DNA from: Shewanella corallii
GTDB taxonomy: Bacteria > Pseudomonadota > Gammaproteobacteria > Enterobacterales > Shewanellaceae
Length of the DNA: 64,000 bases
Direction of reading: 5' to 3'
Assembly (NCBI RefSeq): GCF_023349125.1
Contig: NZ_JAKIKT010000005.1
Span: 248,001 to 312,000, forward strand
Part shown: positions 19,034 through 30,690 of the stretch, piece after piece
How positions within the stretch are numbered: position 1 is the stretch's first letter
Layout: each line of letters begins with the position of its first letter
The notes under the pieces: generated by a model
The model's database searches: none
What the model saw: the letters and a program-made list of their open reading frames with translations, nothing else
What the model was told of the DNA's origin: nothing
Made by a program: the position numbers and the translations under genes

Positions 19034-19054
19034 CCTGAAGGTGATTCTTTCAGG
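19034..19054. repeat. inverted repeat in the ald/lrp divergent promoter
   Basis: CCTGAA-N9-TTCAGG, perfect 6-bp arms, lies 60 bp upstream of ald and about 100 bp upstream of lrp. It is a candidate operator. It does not obviously fit the loose Lrp consensus. Confidence 0.3.
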
Positions 19055-19151
19055 GGTTTCTAGTATAGTATCGAGTTAGCAGTTAATGCTGCTGAACATT
19101 CGACATACACAATATAAAATATCGTTTTAACCCTAAAACAAGGTTAATACT

Positions 19152-19661
19152 ATGCCATATAATAAAAAGAGTCCTGTAAAAGACTTAGATCGGATAGATC
19201 GCAACATTCTTAACGAACTACAAATTGATGGTCGTATCTCCAACGTAGAACTGTCAAAGCGGGTTGGTCTGAGTCCAACTCCATGTTTGGAAAGAGTGAA
19301 GCGTTTAGAGAAACAAGGTTATATCAACGGCTACACAGCCCTGGTTAACCCGCACTTCCTCGGTGCTTCTCTGCTGGTCTTTGTTGAGATTACCCTGAAC
19401 CGTGACACCCCTGAGGTGTTTGACAAATTCAATCGCGCTGTACAACTGCTGGACGACATTCAGGAATGCCACCTGGTATCCGGCGATTTCGACTATCTGT
19501 TGAAAACACGCGTATCTGATATGTCTGCCTATCGCCGTTTGTTGGGTGAGACCCTGCTGAAATTGCCAGCGGTTTCTGATACCCGCACTTACGTAGTGAT
19601 GGAAGAAGTTAAGCAAACCAGTCGAGTGGCGATTCAGCCTCTTGCTGCGAAAGAAGCATAA
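19152..19661 (+). CDS. lrp: leucine-responsive regulatory protein Lrp
   Basis: 169 residues. It is the true global Lrp rather than a generic AsnC-family member: the helix-turn-helix region LDRIDRNILNELQIDGRISN (12-31) followed by VELSKRVGLSPTPCLERVKR, and the RAM domain with HLVSGDFDYLLKTRVSDMSA, match E. coli Lrp nearly residue for residue. It binds leucine/alanine and controls amino-acid metabolism genes as octamers. It precedes ftsK as in E. coli, with a terminator between. Its divergent position to ald makes ald a likely target. Confidence 0.97.
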   Translation: MPYNKKSPVKDLDRIDRNILNELQIDGRISNVELSKRVGLSPTPCLERVKRLEKQGYINGYTALVNPHFLGASLLVFVEITLNRDTPEVFDKFNRAVQLLDDIQECHLVSGDFDYLLKTRVSDMSAYRRLLGETLLKLPAVSDTRTYVVMEEVKQTSRVAIQPLAAKEA

Positions 19662-19673
19662 TTTCGAAACGAT

Positions 19674-19699
19674 AAAGGGCCTGCGGGCCCTTTTGTTTT
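19674..19699 (+). terminator. rho-independent terminator of lrp
   Basis: Stem GGGCC / GGCCC with loop TGCG and tail TTTTGTTTT, 15 bp after the stop. Confidence 0.85.
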
Positions 19700-19836
19700 A
19701 CAGACAGTTTTTACCCTGCATCAATTTCTTTACAGCATTTCATCTTCTGCATTAGAAATCGCCCATCAAAGGGGGATTCGCTGCATATTCATGGAGTTTC
19801 TGATATCTTAAAGCCAATTGTATCGATTTTTACGGA

Positions 19837-22398
19837 ATGCTTGGCTTGTCTCAGGGAACTCGCGTTAATACGCTTACCGGATTACAACGGCTGCAGGAAG
19901 GCGGCTTATTAATCACCTGTATGCTGGCGACTTTTATTTTGCTGGCGTTAAGCAGCTTTCATCCGGCCGATCCGGGCTGGAGCCAAACCAGTTATCAAGG
20001 TGAAATCCATAACCTTACAGGTGCTGTCGGGGCGTGGCTCGCCGACGTGCTGTTTTATTTCTTTGGGTATACCGCCTATTTAATTCCATTCGTGGTGGCC
20101 TTTACCGGCTGGTTGCTTTTCAAACGAACCCATAAATTGTTGGAAATAGATTACTTTTCTGTCGGTTTACGGTTGGTCGGCTTTATTCTGATGGTATTGA
20201 GTCTGGCTACGCTGGCCAGTATGAATGCCAACGATATTTATGAGTTCTCTGCCGGTGGCGTTGCCGGTGATGTTATTGCCGACGCCATGTTGCCCTATTT
20301 TAATACACTGGGGACGACTTTGCTGTTGTTGTCCTTTGTCTGTGCTGGCTTTACCCTGTTTACCGGCGTGTCCATGCTGGTGTTGGTGGAAGTGACCGGC
20401 ATGGTGTGTATTAAGTCAGTGCTTTGGTTGTACCATCTGCCAGAGCGTCTCAAACAGGATACCTCAGAAACAGAAGATACCCGGGGCTTCATGTCTCTGG
20501 TGGATAAGTTCCGCGAGAGAAGGGGCGGGGTAGACCAGCCTCATGAAGATGAACTTGATGAGAAGCCCGAGCACGATGGGCTTGAGGCCGATTCTCAGGC
20601 CAGTGGTCTGGTATCAAGATTCTCCGGCATGCTGAAGAAAAAACGCGAAGAGCCTGAACTGGTAGAGGTCGAAGCAGAAGCTGAAGTTGTTAACGCCCGT
20701 GTCGAGCCTAAACTTGCTGCTGTTGTGGACGAAGAAACCGAAACTCCACCCTGGGAGGAGCCTAAGTCTGCTGAAGTGATCGACTTCGACAGCAAAAATT
20801 CTGTGGGTGGCGTCAACGCCAAAGCACGCCTGGATGCCAGCAAAGCAAAAGTGGTTGATGGCATCATTACCATTCCGGGACAGGACATTGTCCCTCCTAA
20901 GCCAACCACGCCGCTGCCGGATATCAGTCTGTTGGATGTGCCAAACCGCAAACATAATCCTATCAGCCAGGAAGAGCTGGATCAGGTGGCACGACTGGTA
21001 GAAGCCAAATTGGCGGACTTTAATGTTGTCGCAAATGTTGTGGGGGTATTCCCAGGCCCTGTAGTCACCCGTTTTGAGCTTGAACTGGCGCCTGGTGTGA
21101 AAGCATCCAAGATTACCAACCTGTCCCGCGATTTGGCCCGTTCTTTGTTGGCTGAGAGTGTTCGCGTAGTAGAGGTGATCCCGGGCAAGGCCTATGTGGG
21201 CCTGGAAATCCCCAATAAATTCCGCGAAACCGTGTTTATGCGGGATGTACTGGACTGTGAAAAGTTCACCAGCAGCGAGTCAAACCTGACCATGGTGCTT
21301 GGAGCTGATATCGCCGGTGAACCGGTTGTCGTAGATCTGGGTAAAATGCCCCACTTGCTGGTAGCGGGTACCACAGGCTCTGGTAAGTCCGTTGGTGTGA
21401 ACGTCATGATCACCAGTTTGCTGTATAAGTCCACGCCTGATGATGTTCGCTTTATCATGATCGACCCCAAGATGTTGGAACTGTCTGTGTATGAAGGCAT
21501 CCCACATCTGTTGTGTGAAGTTGTGACCGATATGAAAGAAGCGGCCAATGCACTGCGCTGGTGTGTTGGTGAGATGGAGCGTCGCTACAAGCTGATGTCT
21601 GCGGTAGGTGTCCGTAATTTGAAAGGCTATAACGCCAAGATTGCCGATGCTAAAGCCAAAGGTGAGCCCATTATGGACCCACTTTGGAAATCTTCTGATT
21701 CCATGGAGCCAGAAGCGCCTGAGCTTGAGAAACTGCCATCTATCGTTGTGGTGGTGGACGAGTTTGCTGACATGATGATGATTGTCGGCAAGAAGGTTGA
21801 AGAGCTTATCGCCCGTATTGCGCAAAAGGCCCGTGCCGCGGGGATACACCTTGTGCTGGCGACCCAGCGCCCTTCGGTGGATGTGATCACTGGTCTTATT
21901 AAGGCCAACATTCCAACTCGTATGGCGTTCCAGGTATCGTCGAAAATTGACTCCAGAACCATTTTGGATCAGCAAGGCGCAGAAACCCTGTTGGGCATGG
22001 GTGACATGCTGTATCTGCCTCCGGGTACCAGCGTTCCTGTGCGGGTTCATGGTGCTTTTGTGGATGACCATGAAGTGCATGCGGTTGTGGCCGACTGGCA
22101 CGCACGTGGCAAACCTCAGTACATTGATGAGATTTTGCAGGGTGCCAGTGAGGGCGAGCAGGTATTGCTGCCGGGTGAAGCTGCCGAAGGCGATGAAGAA
22201 TTGGATGCTCTGTACGATGAAGCGGTTGCCTTTGTAACAGAAACCCGCCGTGGATCAATTTCCAGCGTGCAGCGTAAATTTAAGATTGGTTATAACCGGG
22301 CTGCCCGGATTATTGAGCAGATGGAAATGCAGGGTGTTGTCAGTAGTCAGGGCCATAACGGTAACCGTGAAGTACTGGCTCCACCTCCACCAAAATAA
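19837..22398 (+). CDS. ftsK: DNA translocase FtsK
   Basis: 853 residues from the ATG at 19837. ACGGA abuts that ATG directly, whereas it is well spaced (9 nt) for an in-frame TTG at 19846 that would give MSQGTRV, resembling the E. coli start; the true start may be the TTG. Domains: four or five N-terminal membrane helices (to about 190), a short acidic linker (about 210-345), then the motor with Walker [13 protein letters not shown] near residue 512, Walker [13 protein letters not shown], and the C-terminal gamma winged helix (after about 785). It is much shorter than the E. coli protein (1329) because the linker is short. It pumps chromosome ends to dif and activates XerCD at the septum. Confidence 0.96.
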   Translation: MLGLSQGTRVNTLTGLQRLQEGGLLITCMLATFILLALSSFHPADPGWSQTSYQGEIHNLTGAVGAWLADVLFYFFGYTAYLIPFVVAFTGWLLFKRTHKLLEIDYFSVGLRLVGFILMVLSLATLASMNANDIYEFSAGGVAGDVIADAMLPYFNTLGTTLLLLSFVCAGFTLFTGVSMLVLVEVTGMVCIKSVLWLYHLPERLKQDTSETEDTRGFMSLVDKFRERRGGVDQPHEDELDEKPEHDGLEADSQASGLVSRFSGMLKKKREEPELVEVEAEAEVVNARVEPKLAAVVDEETETPPWEEPKSAEVIDFDSKNSVGGVNAKARLDASKAKVVDGIITIPGQDIVPPKPTTPLPDISLLDVPNRKHNPISQEELDQVARLVEAKLADFNVVANVVGVFPGPVVTRFELELAPGVKASKITNLSRDLARSLLAESVRVVEVIPGKAYVGLEIPNKFRETVFMRDVLDCEKFTSSESNLTMVLGADIAGEPVVVDLGKMPHLLVAGTTGSGKSVGVNVMITSLLYKSTPDDVRFIMIDPKMLELSVYEGIPHLLCEVVTDMKEAANALRWCVGEMERRYKLMSAVGVRNLKGYNAKIADAKAKGEPIMDPLWKSSDSMEPEAPELEKLPSIVVVVDEFADMMMIVGKKVEELIARIAQKARAAGIHLVLATQRPSVDVITGLIKANIPTRMAFQVSSKIDSRTILDQQGAETLLGMGDMLYLPPGTSVPVRVHGAFVDDHEVHAVVADWHARGKPQYIDEILQGASEGEQVLLPGEAAEGDEELDALYDEAVAFVTETRRGSISSVQRKFKIGYNRAARIIEQMEMQGVVSSQGHNGNREVLAPPPPK

Positions 22399-22418
22399 CA
22401 TTGCAGGTGAAACAGGAT

Positions 22419-23039
22419 ATGAAAAAGCGCGTCAGTTTTTCCTTGGTAGCTATGGCCTTGGCATTCAGTGCCGGTGCCATGGCGGATGATGCCGCTTCAT
22501 TGAAGCAAAAGCTGGGTCAACTCGATGGCATGAGTGCGGATTTCCAGCAAACCGTCACAGACGTGAATGACAAACAGATACAGCAGGGGCAGGGCGTCAT
22601 TGCATTGGCCTCGCCCAATCGTTTGTACTGGCACTTAACGTCGCCTGACGAGTCCATGATAGTGGCTGATGGCAAGGATGTATGGATTTATAACCCCTTC
22701 GCGGAAGAGGTCACAGTACTGGGCATAGATGAAGTGATTGCCGCATCGCCGATTGCGCTTTTGGTTCAGCAAGATGATAAGGTCTGGCAGGACTATGGGG
22801 TGACCAAAGCCGGTGACTGCTACCAAATCAAGCCCAAGAGCCTGGACAGTCAGGTGGTTGGCGTAGATGTTTGTTTCAAGGGTGACACCCTGTCTCAATT
22901 CAGTATTCTGGACAGTCAGGGCAATAACAGCCTATTTAAGCTCAGGGGACAAAGAGCGCTGGACGCCAGGGATGACACCTTGTTCAAGTTTACGGTACCG
23001 GAGAACGTCGACATCGACGACCAGCGTACCGGAGAATAA
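22419..23039 (+). CDS. lolA: outer-membrane lipoprotein carrier LolA
   Basis: 206 residues from the ATG at 22419; an in-frame TTG at 22401 is less likely. A clear Sec signal (MKKRVSFSLVAMALAFSAGA) ends with AMA before DDAAS. The mature part has the LolA beta-barrel pattern: ADFQQTV, GQGVIALASPNRLYWHL, DGKDVWIYNPFAEEV and ASPIALL. It ferries lipoproteins released by LolCDE across the periplasm to LolB. Between ftsK and rarA as in enterobacteria. Confidence 0.95.
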   Translation: MKKRVSFSLVAMALAFSAGAMADDAASLKQKLGQLDGMSADFQQTVTDVNDKQIQQGQGVIALASPNRLYWHLTSPDESMIVADGKDVWIYNPFAEEVTVLGIDEVIAASPIALLVQQDDKVWQDYGVTKAGDCYQIKPKSLDSQVVGVDVCFKGDTLSQFSILDSQGNNSLFKLRGQRALDARDDTLFKFTVPENVDIDDQRTGE

Positions 23040-23042
23040 TGT

Positions 23043-24377
23043 GTGACCAGTATGAGTTTTGATTTTGCGCCTGATTTCCGGCCGTTGGCGGCGCGTATGC
23101 GTCCCAGAGAGATGTCGGAATATATTGGTCAGGCGCATCTGTTGGGTGACGGCCAGCCGCTGCGTAAGGCGCTGGAGGCAGGACGAGCCCACTCCATGTT
23201 GTTCTGGGGGCCACCAGGTACGGGTAAAACCACCCTGGCCGAATTGGTAGCCCACTACGCCAATGCCCACGTTGAACGTATCTCGGCCGTGACTTCAGGG
23301 GTAAAAGAGATACGTGCAGCGATTGAACAGGCCAAAGCTGTCGCCCAGGCCCGTGGTCAGCGTACGCTGTTGTTTGTGGATGAGGTCCATAGATTTAATA
23401 AAAGTCAGCAGGATGCGTTTCTGCCTTTTATTGAAGATGGCACAGTGATCTTTATTGGAGCCACTACAGAAAACCCATCGTTCGAAATCAATAATGCTTT
23501 GCTATCCCGTGCCCGGGTCTACCTGATCAAGAAGCTGACTCCTGATGAGATTAAGCTGATGGTGACTCAGGCGCTCAATGATGACGAGCGTGGCCTGGGC
23601 AAACGTCAGTTGAACATGCCTGACGAGGTGTTGGAGCAGCTCGCCCAGACCTGTGATGGTGATGGGCGTAAGTCCCTTAATCTGCTTGAGCTGATGAGTG
23701 ATATGGTAGCCGATGGTGGCACCTTCACTCTGGATATGCTGACTCAGGTAGCCGGGGTCCAGCTTGCTGGCTACGACAAGAACGGCGATCTCTATTACGA
23801 CCTGATCTCTGCAGTACATAAATCCATCCGAGGTTCTGCGCCTGATGCCGCTTTGTATTGGTATTGTCGTATTCTCGAAGGTGGTGGCGATCCTTTATAT
23901 GTTGCCCGTCGCTTGTTGGCCATCGCTTCGGAAGATATAGGTAACGCCGATCCTCAGGCCATGACAGTCGCGATCAATGCCTGGGAGTGTTTTCATCGGG
24001 TAGGGCCAGCAGAGGGTGAACGGGCCATTGCACAGGCGGTGATTTACCTGGCAAGTGCTCCCAAAAGTAATGCCGTATACACTGCCTTTAAAGCGGCGAG
24101 AGCACTCGCACGGGAGACAGGAAATCAGGGGGTGCCTATGCATCTGCGCAACGCACCCACTGGACTGATGAAGGACATAGGATTCGGCGACGGATATCGC
24201 TATGCTCACGACGAGCCAAATGCCTATGCTATGGGCGAAAACTATTTCCCTGAGCCACTGAAGGACAGTCGTTTCTACTTCCCCACCGAGCGGGGATTTG
24301 AAAAACGGATTAAAGATAAGTTGGCTCAGCTGGTACAGCTCGATTCTATCAGTGAGAACAAGCGTTATGATGACTAA
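23043..24377 (+). CDS. rarA: replication-associated recombination protein A (AAA+ ATPase)
   Basis: 444 residues. Walker [10 protein letters not shown] (56-64), Walker [21 protein letters not shown], sensor 1 [11 protein letters not shown] and arginine finger SRAR. The C-terminal tetramerisation domain contains [14 protein letters not shown] and [11 protein letters not shown]. It acts at stalled replication forks. I keep the GTG at 23043 because GGAG lies seven bases upstream; an ATG at 23052 is the alternative. It overlaps crcB. Confidence 0.96.
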   Translation: MTSMSFDFAPDFRPLAARMRPREMSEYIGQAHLLGDGQPLRKALEAGRAHSMLFWGPPGTGKTTLAELVAHYANAHVERISAVTSGVKEIRAAIEQAKAVAQARGQRTLLFVDEVHRFNKSQQDAFLPFIEDGTVIFIGATTENPSFEINNALLSRARVYLIKKLTPDEIKLMVTQALNDDERGLGKRQLNMPDEVLEQLAQTCDGDGRKSLNLLELMSDMVADGGTFTLDMLTQVAGVQLAGYDKNGDLYYDLISAVHKSIRGSAPDAALYWYCRILEGGGDPLYVARRLLAIASEDIGNADPQAMTVAINAWECFHRVGPAEGERAIAQAVIYLASAPKSNAVYTAFKAARALARETGNQGVPMHLRNAPTGLMKDIGFGDGYRYAHDEPNAYAMGENYFPEPLKDSRFYFPTERGFEKRIKDKLAQLVQLDSISENKRYDD

Positions 24378-24744
24378 CATTTTGTTTGTCGCCATGGGCG
24401 GAGCCATTGGAGCCGTATGCCGTTATTTGATATCAATATTTATGATCCAGGTATTTGGCACCGGATTTCCTTTTGGTACACTGCTGGTTAACGTATTGGG
24501 CTCCTTTGTTATGGGAGTCATTTATGCATTGGGGCAGGTGAGTCATGTCAGTCCGGAACTCAAGGCCATGATAGGTGTTGGTTTGCTGGGCGCATTGACA
24601 ACGTTTTCCACCTTTTCCAATGAAACCCTGTTATTAATGCAGGACGGCGAATGGCTGAAAGCCGGCCTTAATGTGGTGCTGAACCTGACTATCTGCCTAG
24701 CTGTAGTATATATGGGCCAGCAACTGGTCTTTTCTCGCGTTTAA
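24370..24744 (+). CDS. crcB: fluoride ion channel CrcB/Fluc
   Basis: 124 residues and four membrane helices. Family motifs: [13 protein letters not shown] near the N-terminus, [13 protein letters not shown] in helix 2, and [15 protein letters not shown] in helix 3 with the phenylalanines of the fluoride path. It exports cytoplasmic fluoride as an antiparallel dimer. The start overlaps the rarA end (ATGATG at 24367-24372, so one extra Met is possible). No fluoride riboswitch is seen; the gene rides in the rarA operon. This copy sits between rarA and serS, which are adjacent in E. coli. Confidence 0.92.
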   Translation: MTNILFVAMGGAIGAVCRYLISIFMIQVFGTGFPFGTLLVNVLGSFVMGVIYALGQVSHVSPELKAMIGVGLLGALTTFSTFSNETLLLMQDGEWLKAGLNVVLNLTICLAVVYMGQQLVFSRV

Positions 24745-24759
24745 CTATTAAGAAAATAA

Positions 24760-26046
<1,287 letters not shown>

Positions 26047-26121
26047 CAGCCGGTTTCCAGCCAGCTATAAAAACTAAAACTAAGCAGTAACAGCGTTATT
26101 TAGGGATTTGGTCAGTTCGAT

Positions 26122-26247
26122 ATGGATAGCAGTATTTTATACTTGCGCTGGCTGTCCTATGTTGCAGTGATTGCCGTCTTTGTCGGCATCATGTTTGCGA
26201 CCTTTGGGGAAGCCATAGTGCTGATTATGGAAAATGTCGGCAAATAA
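26122..26247 (+). CDS. possible 41-residue single-pass membrane protein
   Basis: A short open frame after serS: MDSSILYLRWLSY then a strongly hydrophobic stretch (about residues 13-38, rich in V/I/F/A/G), ending MENVGK. One transmembrane helix is likely. The ribosome-binding site is weak. It lies between the serS stop and the next terminator, so it would be the last gene of the serS transcript. Composition supports a real small membrane protein; no family recognised. Confidence 0.45.
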   Translation: MDSSILYLRWLSYVAVIAVFVGIMFATFGEAIVLIMENVGK

Positions 26248-26270
26248 CCGATAACTCAACTCGCTTAATG

Positions 26271-26297
26271 AAAAAGCCCCGCATCGCGGGGCTTTTT
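26271..26297. terminator. rho-independent terminator, bidirectional
   Basis: AAAAAGCCCCGC / GCGGGGCTTTTT with loop ATC. It ends the serS transcript from the left and the catabolic operon from the right. Confidence 0.9.
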
Positions 26298-26382
26298 GTA
26301 TTTGGCTGTCAGTGACCAGAACGCTGATCAACATTCAATAAGCTTGCCGTTTGGATTGTCTCTGAAACTCCTTACCGGCAGT

Positions 26383-27162
26383 TCAGAAGTATTTGGCTCT
26401 GACCATGGCATCCATGCCGCCATCGACGAACAGCACACTGCCTGTAATAAAGGAAGCCTGCTCAGATATTAAAAAACCTACTGTAGCGGCAATTTCAGCG
26501 GGCTGACCTGCACGTCCCACAGGTGCAACAAATTTCTTTACTGCTTCGCCAAATCGTGGGTCTTCTTTTGAGGCCTGATGCAGTGGAGTCTCCACTGCAC
26601 CCGGAGCCACAACGTTGATGCGCAGCCCTTTATTGCCTTCTGCTGCCGCTTGCTGGCGGGCCCAGCAGGTGACAGCGTACTTGGAGGCTGCGTAGCTGAT
26701 TTGAGGCGCATTGGCACTCTGAGCCAACTGGCGGGTTTGAGTTTCATCACCACCCAGCATGGCATCAACCATAGCGTGTGGACCTGCCAATTGCGCGGTT
26801 GCTGCAACCGAACCTATGACAACCACTGCAGGATTATCATTTTGATAGAGATCTGACTTCAACCCCTCTACCAGTTCGGTGACACCAAAGAAATTGACCG
26901 ATGTAATAAGTGCGGCGTCAGGCGCTGTAACGCCAACACCTGCGCAGCATACCAGTCCGGACAACTGTCCTTTCGCCAGCGCTTTAACATGTTCGATGGC
27001 GGCATTACGCCCCTGAGGTGAGGACAGGTCAGTACTGACCTGAGTGAATTTTTCATCGGTTTGGCGGTCAATGCCGATAATAGTATGGCCCTGGTTGGCC
27101 AAAAGCTCACATACTGCTGCACCAATCCCGGAAGCGCTGCCGGTAACTGCAATAACTGACAT
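26383..27162 (-). CDS. SDR resembling 3-alpha-hydroxysteroid dehydrogenase/carbonyl reductase
   Basis: 259 residues from the ATG at 27162; an in-frame start 13 codons upstream gives an unlikely Lys/Asn-rich tail. Nucleotide loop TGSASGIG (7-14), then GIDRQ, LVCCAGVG, VNFFGVTELVEGL, a long insertion before the catalytic YAASK, and PGAVETPL. The C-terminus VDGGMDAMVRAKYF and the overall layout closely recall 3-alpha-HSD/carbonyl reductase of Comamonas testosteroni, which oxidises 3-alpha-hydroxysteroids. Last in the catabolic operon, after a 174-bp gap that may hold its own promoter. The steroid substrate is inferred, not shown. Confidence 0.75.
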   Translation of the reverse strand: MSVIAVTGSASGIGAAVCELLANQGHTIIGIDRQTDEKFTQVSTDLSSPQGRNAAIEHVKALAKGQLSGLVCCAGVGVTAPDAALITSVNFFGVTELVEGLKSDLYQNDNPAVVVIGSVAATAQLAGPHAMVDAMLGGDETQTRQLAQSANAPQISYAASKYAVTCWARQQAAAEGNKGLRINVVAPGAVETPLHQASKEDPRFGEAVKKFVAPVGRAGQPAEIAATVGFLISEQASFITGSVLFVDGGMDAMVRAKYF

Positions 27163-27336
27163 TCGTGACTCCTGTTTGTCCTTGTTTTTGTTATTCGACA
27201 CCGGTAGGCAATGTTTGTCCTCGTCCGGCGAGACTAGCTTTCCTTGCTTTTTAATCTGAACGTTTGTCCGGCTTAACCCTAACCTTATCCTAAACCTTCT
27301 GGAAACTGAGCCTCTGTGGCCTTACTGCGATAACGT

Positions 27337-28713
27337 TCAACGGGAACTGGTCGAGCCTTGATATTCAGTGGTGTCAGTTTCGGTAAACCCCTGATGCTCG
27401 TTTGCCTCCTGCTGTGATGAGTGTTTATCTGATGTCACGGAATGACGCTTAAGACGCACCAGCAGGATAACAGAGCCCAGTACACTGATGTTGCTGATTA
27501 ATATCGCCATACGCAGAGAGTCACTGCCAAACCAGGGCGTCAGTATATCGCTGATTGCGCCTGCAACGACCGGACCGACTCCAAACCCCAGTAGAGTAAC
27601 CAAAAGGGTTTGCAGCGACACTGCGATTCCCCGGATTGATGGCGCAACCCATTCAGTCAGTACCGCCATACTGGGACCGACCCAGAATACTGAGAAGAAA
27701 CCCGCCAGGGCACATGGCAACATGGCAAGGGGAAGTCGAACATCACCCAGTTGCAGGTAGTATTCGCTGGGGAACAGTAAGTAAATTAATAGCGCCAACA
27801 GACCGAGCAGGTGACCTTTGATGGCCAAATCCAAAGGGCTCTTTTGGCCATGTTGTTTGTCTGCCAGATAGCCACTTAGCAGCATGCCGGTAGCAGATGC
27901 GCCTCCGGCAATGGTGCCAGCAAGGAGTCCTGCATTTTGCAGGCTCATACTGTGACTGCGTACCAGAAAAGAAGCGTTCCACATAGCATAGGCGTTAGAA
28001 CCCAGGGTACCCAGGGCAGCAGCGAGAATAAGCAGGCGTATCCGTTTATCCTGCCAGAGTGTAATCACTGCGGGCCAAATACCTTTAAGCAAACTTTCAC
28101 CGCGATGATGAGTATTTGGTGAACGAGTTGACTGGTGACGTTCAGGCTCCCTTATCAACCAGAGCGACAATGCCAGGGGTAAGACAGGCAATGCCACCAG
28201 TGCAAAACTGTCGCGCCAACCTATCAGGTTCACTATATAAGCACCAAGACTGAGGGCGAGGATGGCTGAAAATGTTGCTGCTGATGAGAAAATACTGATG
28301 GCAAAGGCACGTCGATTTATTGGATATACATCTGAGATCAGAGAAATGGATGCGGATGCGACCGGAACCTCTGCCACGGCAACCAACATTCGCAGCCCAA
28401 TAAGCACCCAGAGCGCCTCGACTCTTGCTCCTAACCAGGTGGTAACAGTCCAAACAAAGGTACAGAATGCCAGCAGGTGAGTGCGGTTGACTCTATCTGC
28501 CACTCTTCCTGCGGGGAGGCACAGCAGGGCGAACACCAGCGCAAAGGCCAGGCCGGTGACGACTCCCATTTGCGCATCTGATGCGTTGAACTCCTGCTTT
28601 ATCGGTTCAATCATTACTGCCAGGATCTGCCTGCCGGTAAACATTTGGATATAAACAGCGGTCAGCAGAAGCAGCAGTCCATGCTGCTTCACAAAAGCCC
28701 TGATGTTATTCAC
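27337..28713 (-). CDS. MFS transporter
   Basis: 458 residues with twelve predicted membrane helices. Loop 2-3 has the MFS signature GRVADRVNRTHLL, and the second half has SGYLADKQHGQ. The charged, Thr/Ser/Glu-rich C-terminal tail (last 40 residues) is cytoplasmic. It resembles the spinster-like branch that carries lipids and aromatic acids. It starts 4 bp after the aldolase stop, so it is part of the operon and probably imports the substrate of the pathway or exports an intermediate. Confidence 0.85.
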   Translation of the reverse strand: MNNIRAFVKQHGLLLLLTAVYIQMFTGRQILAVMIEPIKQEFNASDAQMGVVTGLAFALVFALLCLPAGRVADRVNRTHLLAFCTFVWTVTTWLGARVEALWVLIGLRMLVAVAEVPVASASISLISDVYPINRRAFAISIFSSAATFSAILALSLGAYIVNLIGWRDSFALVALPVLPLALSLWLIREPERHQSTRSPNTHHRGESLLKGIWPAVITLWQDKRIRLLILAAALGTLGSNAYAMWNASFLVRSHSMSLQNAGLLAGTIAGGASATGMLLSGYLADKQHGQKSPLDLAIKGHLLGLLALLIYLLFPSEYYLQLGDVRLPLAMLPCALAGFFSVFWVGPSMAVLTEWVAPSIRGIAVSLQTLLVTLLGFGVGPVVAGAISDILTPWFGSDSLRMAILISNISVLGSVILLVRLKRHSVTSDKHSSQQEANEHQGFTETDTTEYQGSTSSR

Positions 28714-28717
28714 CGGG

Positions 28718-29755
28718 TCAGCTCTGACTGACTTGTTGACGTTCCCGTGCCATAGTCATTGCTGTATCGTCAATCATATCTTCCTGACCTCCGACAGTCC
28801 CCCGACGACCAAGTTCAAGCAGGATATCCCTTGCCGGTACCCCGTATTTCTTCTCTGCGCGTTGGGCAAACAGCAAGAATGAGGAATAGACGCCGGCATA
28901 TCCCAGAGTCAGAGCATCACGGTCGATACGGATAGGCTGCTCCATCATGGGCACAACCAGATCTTCAGCCACATCCATAATGCCGTAAAGATCTATGCCA
29001 TGGTTAACCTGCATACGCTCAAGCACAGCCACAAACACTTCCAGCGGTGTATTACCCGCTCCTGCGCCCAATCCCGCTACAGACCCGTCGATACGGTTTG
29101 CCCCTGCTGCCATTGCAGCCAGAGAGTTGGGGATACTCATACCAAGATTATGGTGACCATGGAAACCTATCTCTGTGTCCGGTTTGAGGTGCTGTCGAAG
29201 CAGCGAGATACGGTCAGTGACGTCCTGAGGCAACATATAGCCAGCAGAATCTGTGCAGTAGATGCAATTAGCACCATAGGATTCCATCAACTTAGCCTGT
29301 TCCAGCAGTTTTTCTGGCGTGATCATATGGGCCATCATCAGAAAACCCACAGTGTCCATGCCAAGCTCTCGGGCAAGGCCAATATGTTGGCCTGAAACAT
29401 CGGCTTCGGTGCAGTGGGTAGCGACCCGAATTGTATTTACGCCCAGATCATGTGCCATACGCAGATGGTCCACTGTGCCTATTCCCGGCAACAACAGTGC
29501 AGAAATTTTTGCCTGGGTCATCTGTGGAATGACCGCACTCAGATACTCTTCATCGCTATGGGCGGGGAAGCCATAATTCAGTGATGCACCACCCAGACCG
29601 TCGCCATGGGTCACTTCAATCAAGGGGACACCGGCTTTGTCCAGACCCGTTGCGATGTCGACCATCTCTTTAAGGCTGATCTGATGTCGTTTTGCATGCA
29701 TGCCATCACGCAGGGACATATCATGCAGTTTGACTGTTCTTCCTTTCAAATCCAT
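28718..29755 (-). CDS. 4-hydroxy-2-oxovalerate aldolase (meta-cleavage pathway)
   Basis: 345 residues. The HMGL-like TIM barrel shows the metal and catalytic residues of the family: [12 protein letters not shown] near the N-terminus, [21 protein letters not shown], and the metal-binding HGHHNLG. It splits 4-hydroxy-2-oxoacids into pyruvate and an aldehyde. It channels the aldehyde to its partner, the acylating dehydrogenase encoded 11 bp upstream. Orthologues are DmpG, BphI and TesG; the chain length of the substrate (C5 for catechol-type, C6 for steroid-type pathways) cannot be decided from sequence alone. Confidence 0.93.
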   Translation of the reverse strand: MDLKGRTVKLHDMSLRDGMHAKRHQISLKEMVDIATGLDKAGVPLIEVTHGDGLGGASLNYGFPAHSDEEYLSAVIPQMTQAKISALLLPGIGTVDHLRMAHDLGVNTIRVATHCTEADVSGQHIGLARELGMDTVGFLMMAHMITPEKLLEQAKLMESYGANCIYCTDSAGYMLPQDVTDRISLLRQHLKPDTEIGFHGHHNLGMSIPNSLAAMAAGANRIDGSVAGLGAGAGNTPLEVFVAVLERMQVNHGIDLYGIMDVAEDLVVPMMEQPIRIDRDALTLGYAGVYSSFLLFAQRAEKKYGVPARDILLELGRRGTVGGQEDMIDDTAMTMARERQQVSQS

Positions 29756-29766
29756 GAGTCTTTTCC

Positions 29767-30660
29767 TTATCCCTGAGTAGATGATCCCAACATGGTATCC
29801 GCCAGCATTTCGGCGGTGCGTGCGGCTGATGCCGTCATAATGTCCAGATTGCCCGCATAGGTGGGCAGGTAGTCACCCAAACCTTTGACTTCCAGAAACA
29901 CTGACACTTTTCGGCCATCGAATACCGGACCATTCTTCAGCTTGTAGCCGGGTACATAACGCTGCACTTCGGCGATCATGGCGTGAATCGACTCGGTAAT
30001 GGCTTGCTGATCAGGGGTGTCTTCGGTCAAGCAGTGAATGGTGTCACGCATAAGCAGCGGTGGCTCGGCAGGGTTAATCACGATAATGGCCTTGCCCTTG
30101 TCTGCACCGCCCACTTGCTCTACGGCACCTGCAGTGGTTCGGGTAAACTCATCGATATTCTGACGTGTCCCCGGGCCTACAGATTTGGACGACACAGTAG
30201 CGACAATCTCTGCATATTCCACAGCCTGTACTCTGGATACCGCGGCAACCATAGGTATGGTGGCCTGGCCGCCACAGGTCACCATATTCACGTTCATGGT
30301 GCCTGGCTTTAGTCCATCCAGATTGACAGGAGGGACACAATAGGGACCAATTGCCGCCGGTGTCAGGTCAATCATCAACACGCCAAGCTCATTAACTTTA
30401 CGCGAGTTGTCTGCATGCACATAGGCCGAGGTGGCATCGAACGCGATACGAATATCATCCGCTTCGATATGGGGCAGCAGCCCATCAACGCCTTCGGCTG
30501 TGGTTTTAAGACCGGCTTCCCGGGCGCGGGCCAGACCTTCGGAATCAGGATCTATTCCCACCATCCATACCGGCTCCAGTATCTCGCTGCGCTGCAGCTT
30601 ATACATCAGGTCGGTGCCGATATTTCCCGAGCCTATCAATGCACACTTAATTTTGTTCAT
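29767..30660 (-). CDS. acylating acetaldehyde/propanal dehydrogenase
   Basis: 297 residues, a little shorter than the usual 305-315. Rossmann loop [13 protein letters not shown] (11-23) and catalytic cysteine in [12 protein letters not shown] (about residue 127). It oxidises the aldehyde released by the aldolase to acyl-CoA with NAD and CoA, inside a shared complex. The family includes DmpF, BphJ and TesF. Adjacent to the aldolase in the expected order. Confidence 0.93.
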   Translation of the reverse strand: MNKIKCALIGSGNIGTDLMYKLQRSEILEPVWMVGIDPDSEGLARAREAGLKTTAEGVDGLLPHIEADDIRIAFDATSAYVHADNSRKVNELGVLMIDLTPAAIGPYCVPPVNLDGLKPGTMNVNMVTCGGQATIPMVAAVSRVQAVEYAEIVATVSSKSVGPGTRQNIDEFTRTTAGAVEQVGGADKGKAIIVINPAEPPLLMRDTIHCLTEDTPDQQAITESIHAMIAEVQRYVPGYKLKNGPVFDGRKVSVFLEVKGLGDYLPTYAGNLDIMTASAARTAEMLADTMLGSSTQG

Positions 30661-30690
30661 TATGCTTCCTATCCATCTTGGTGAAGCGGG

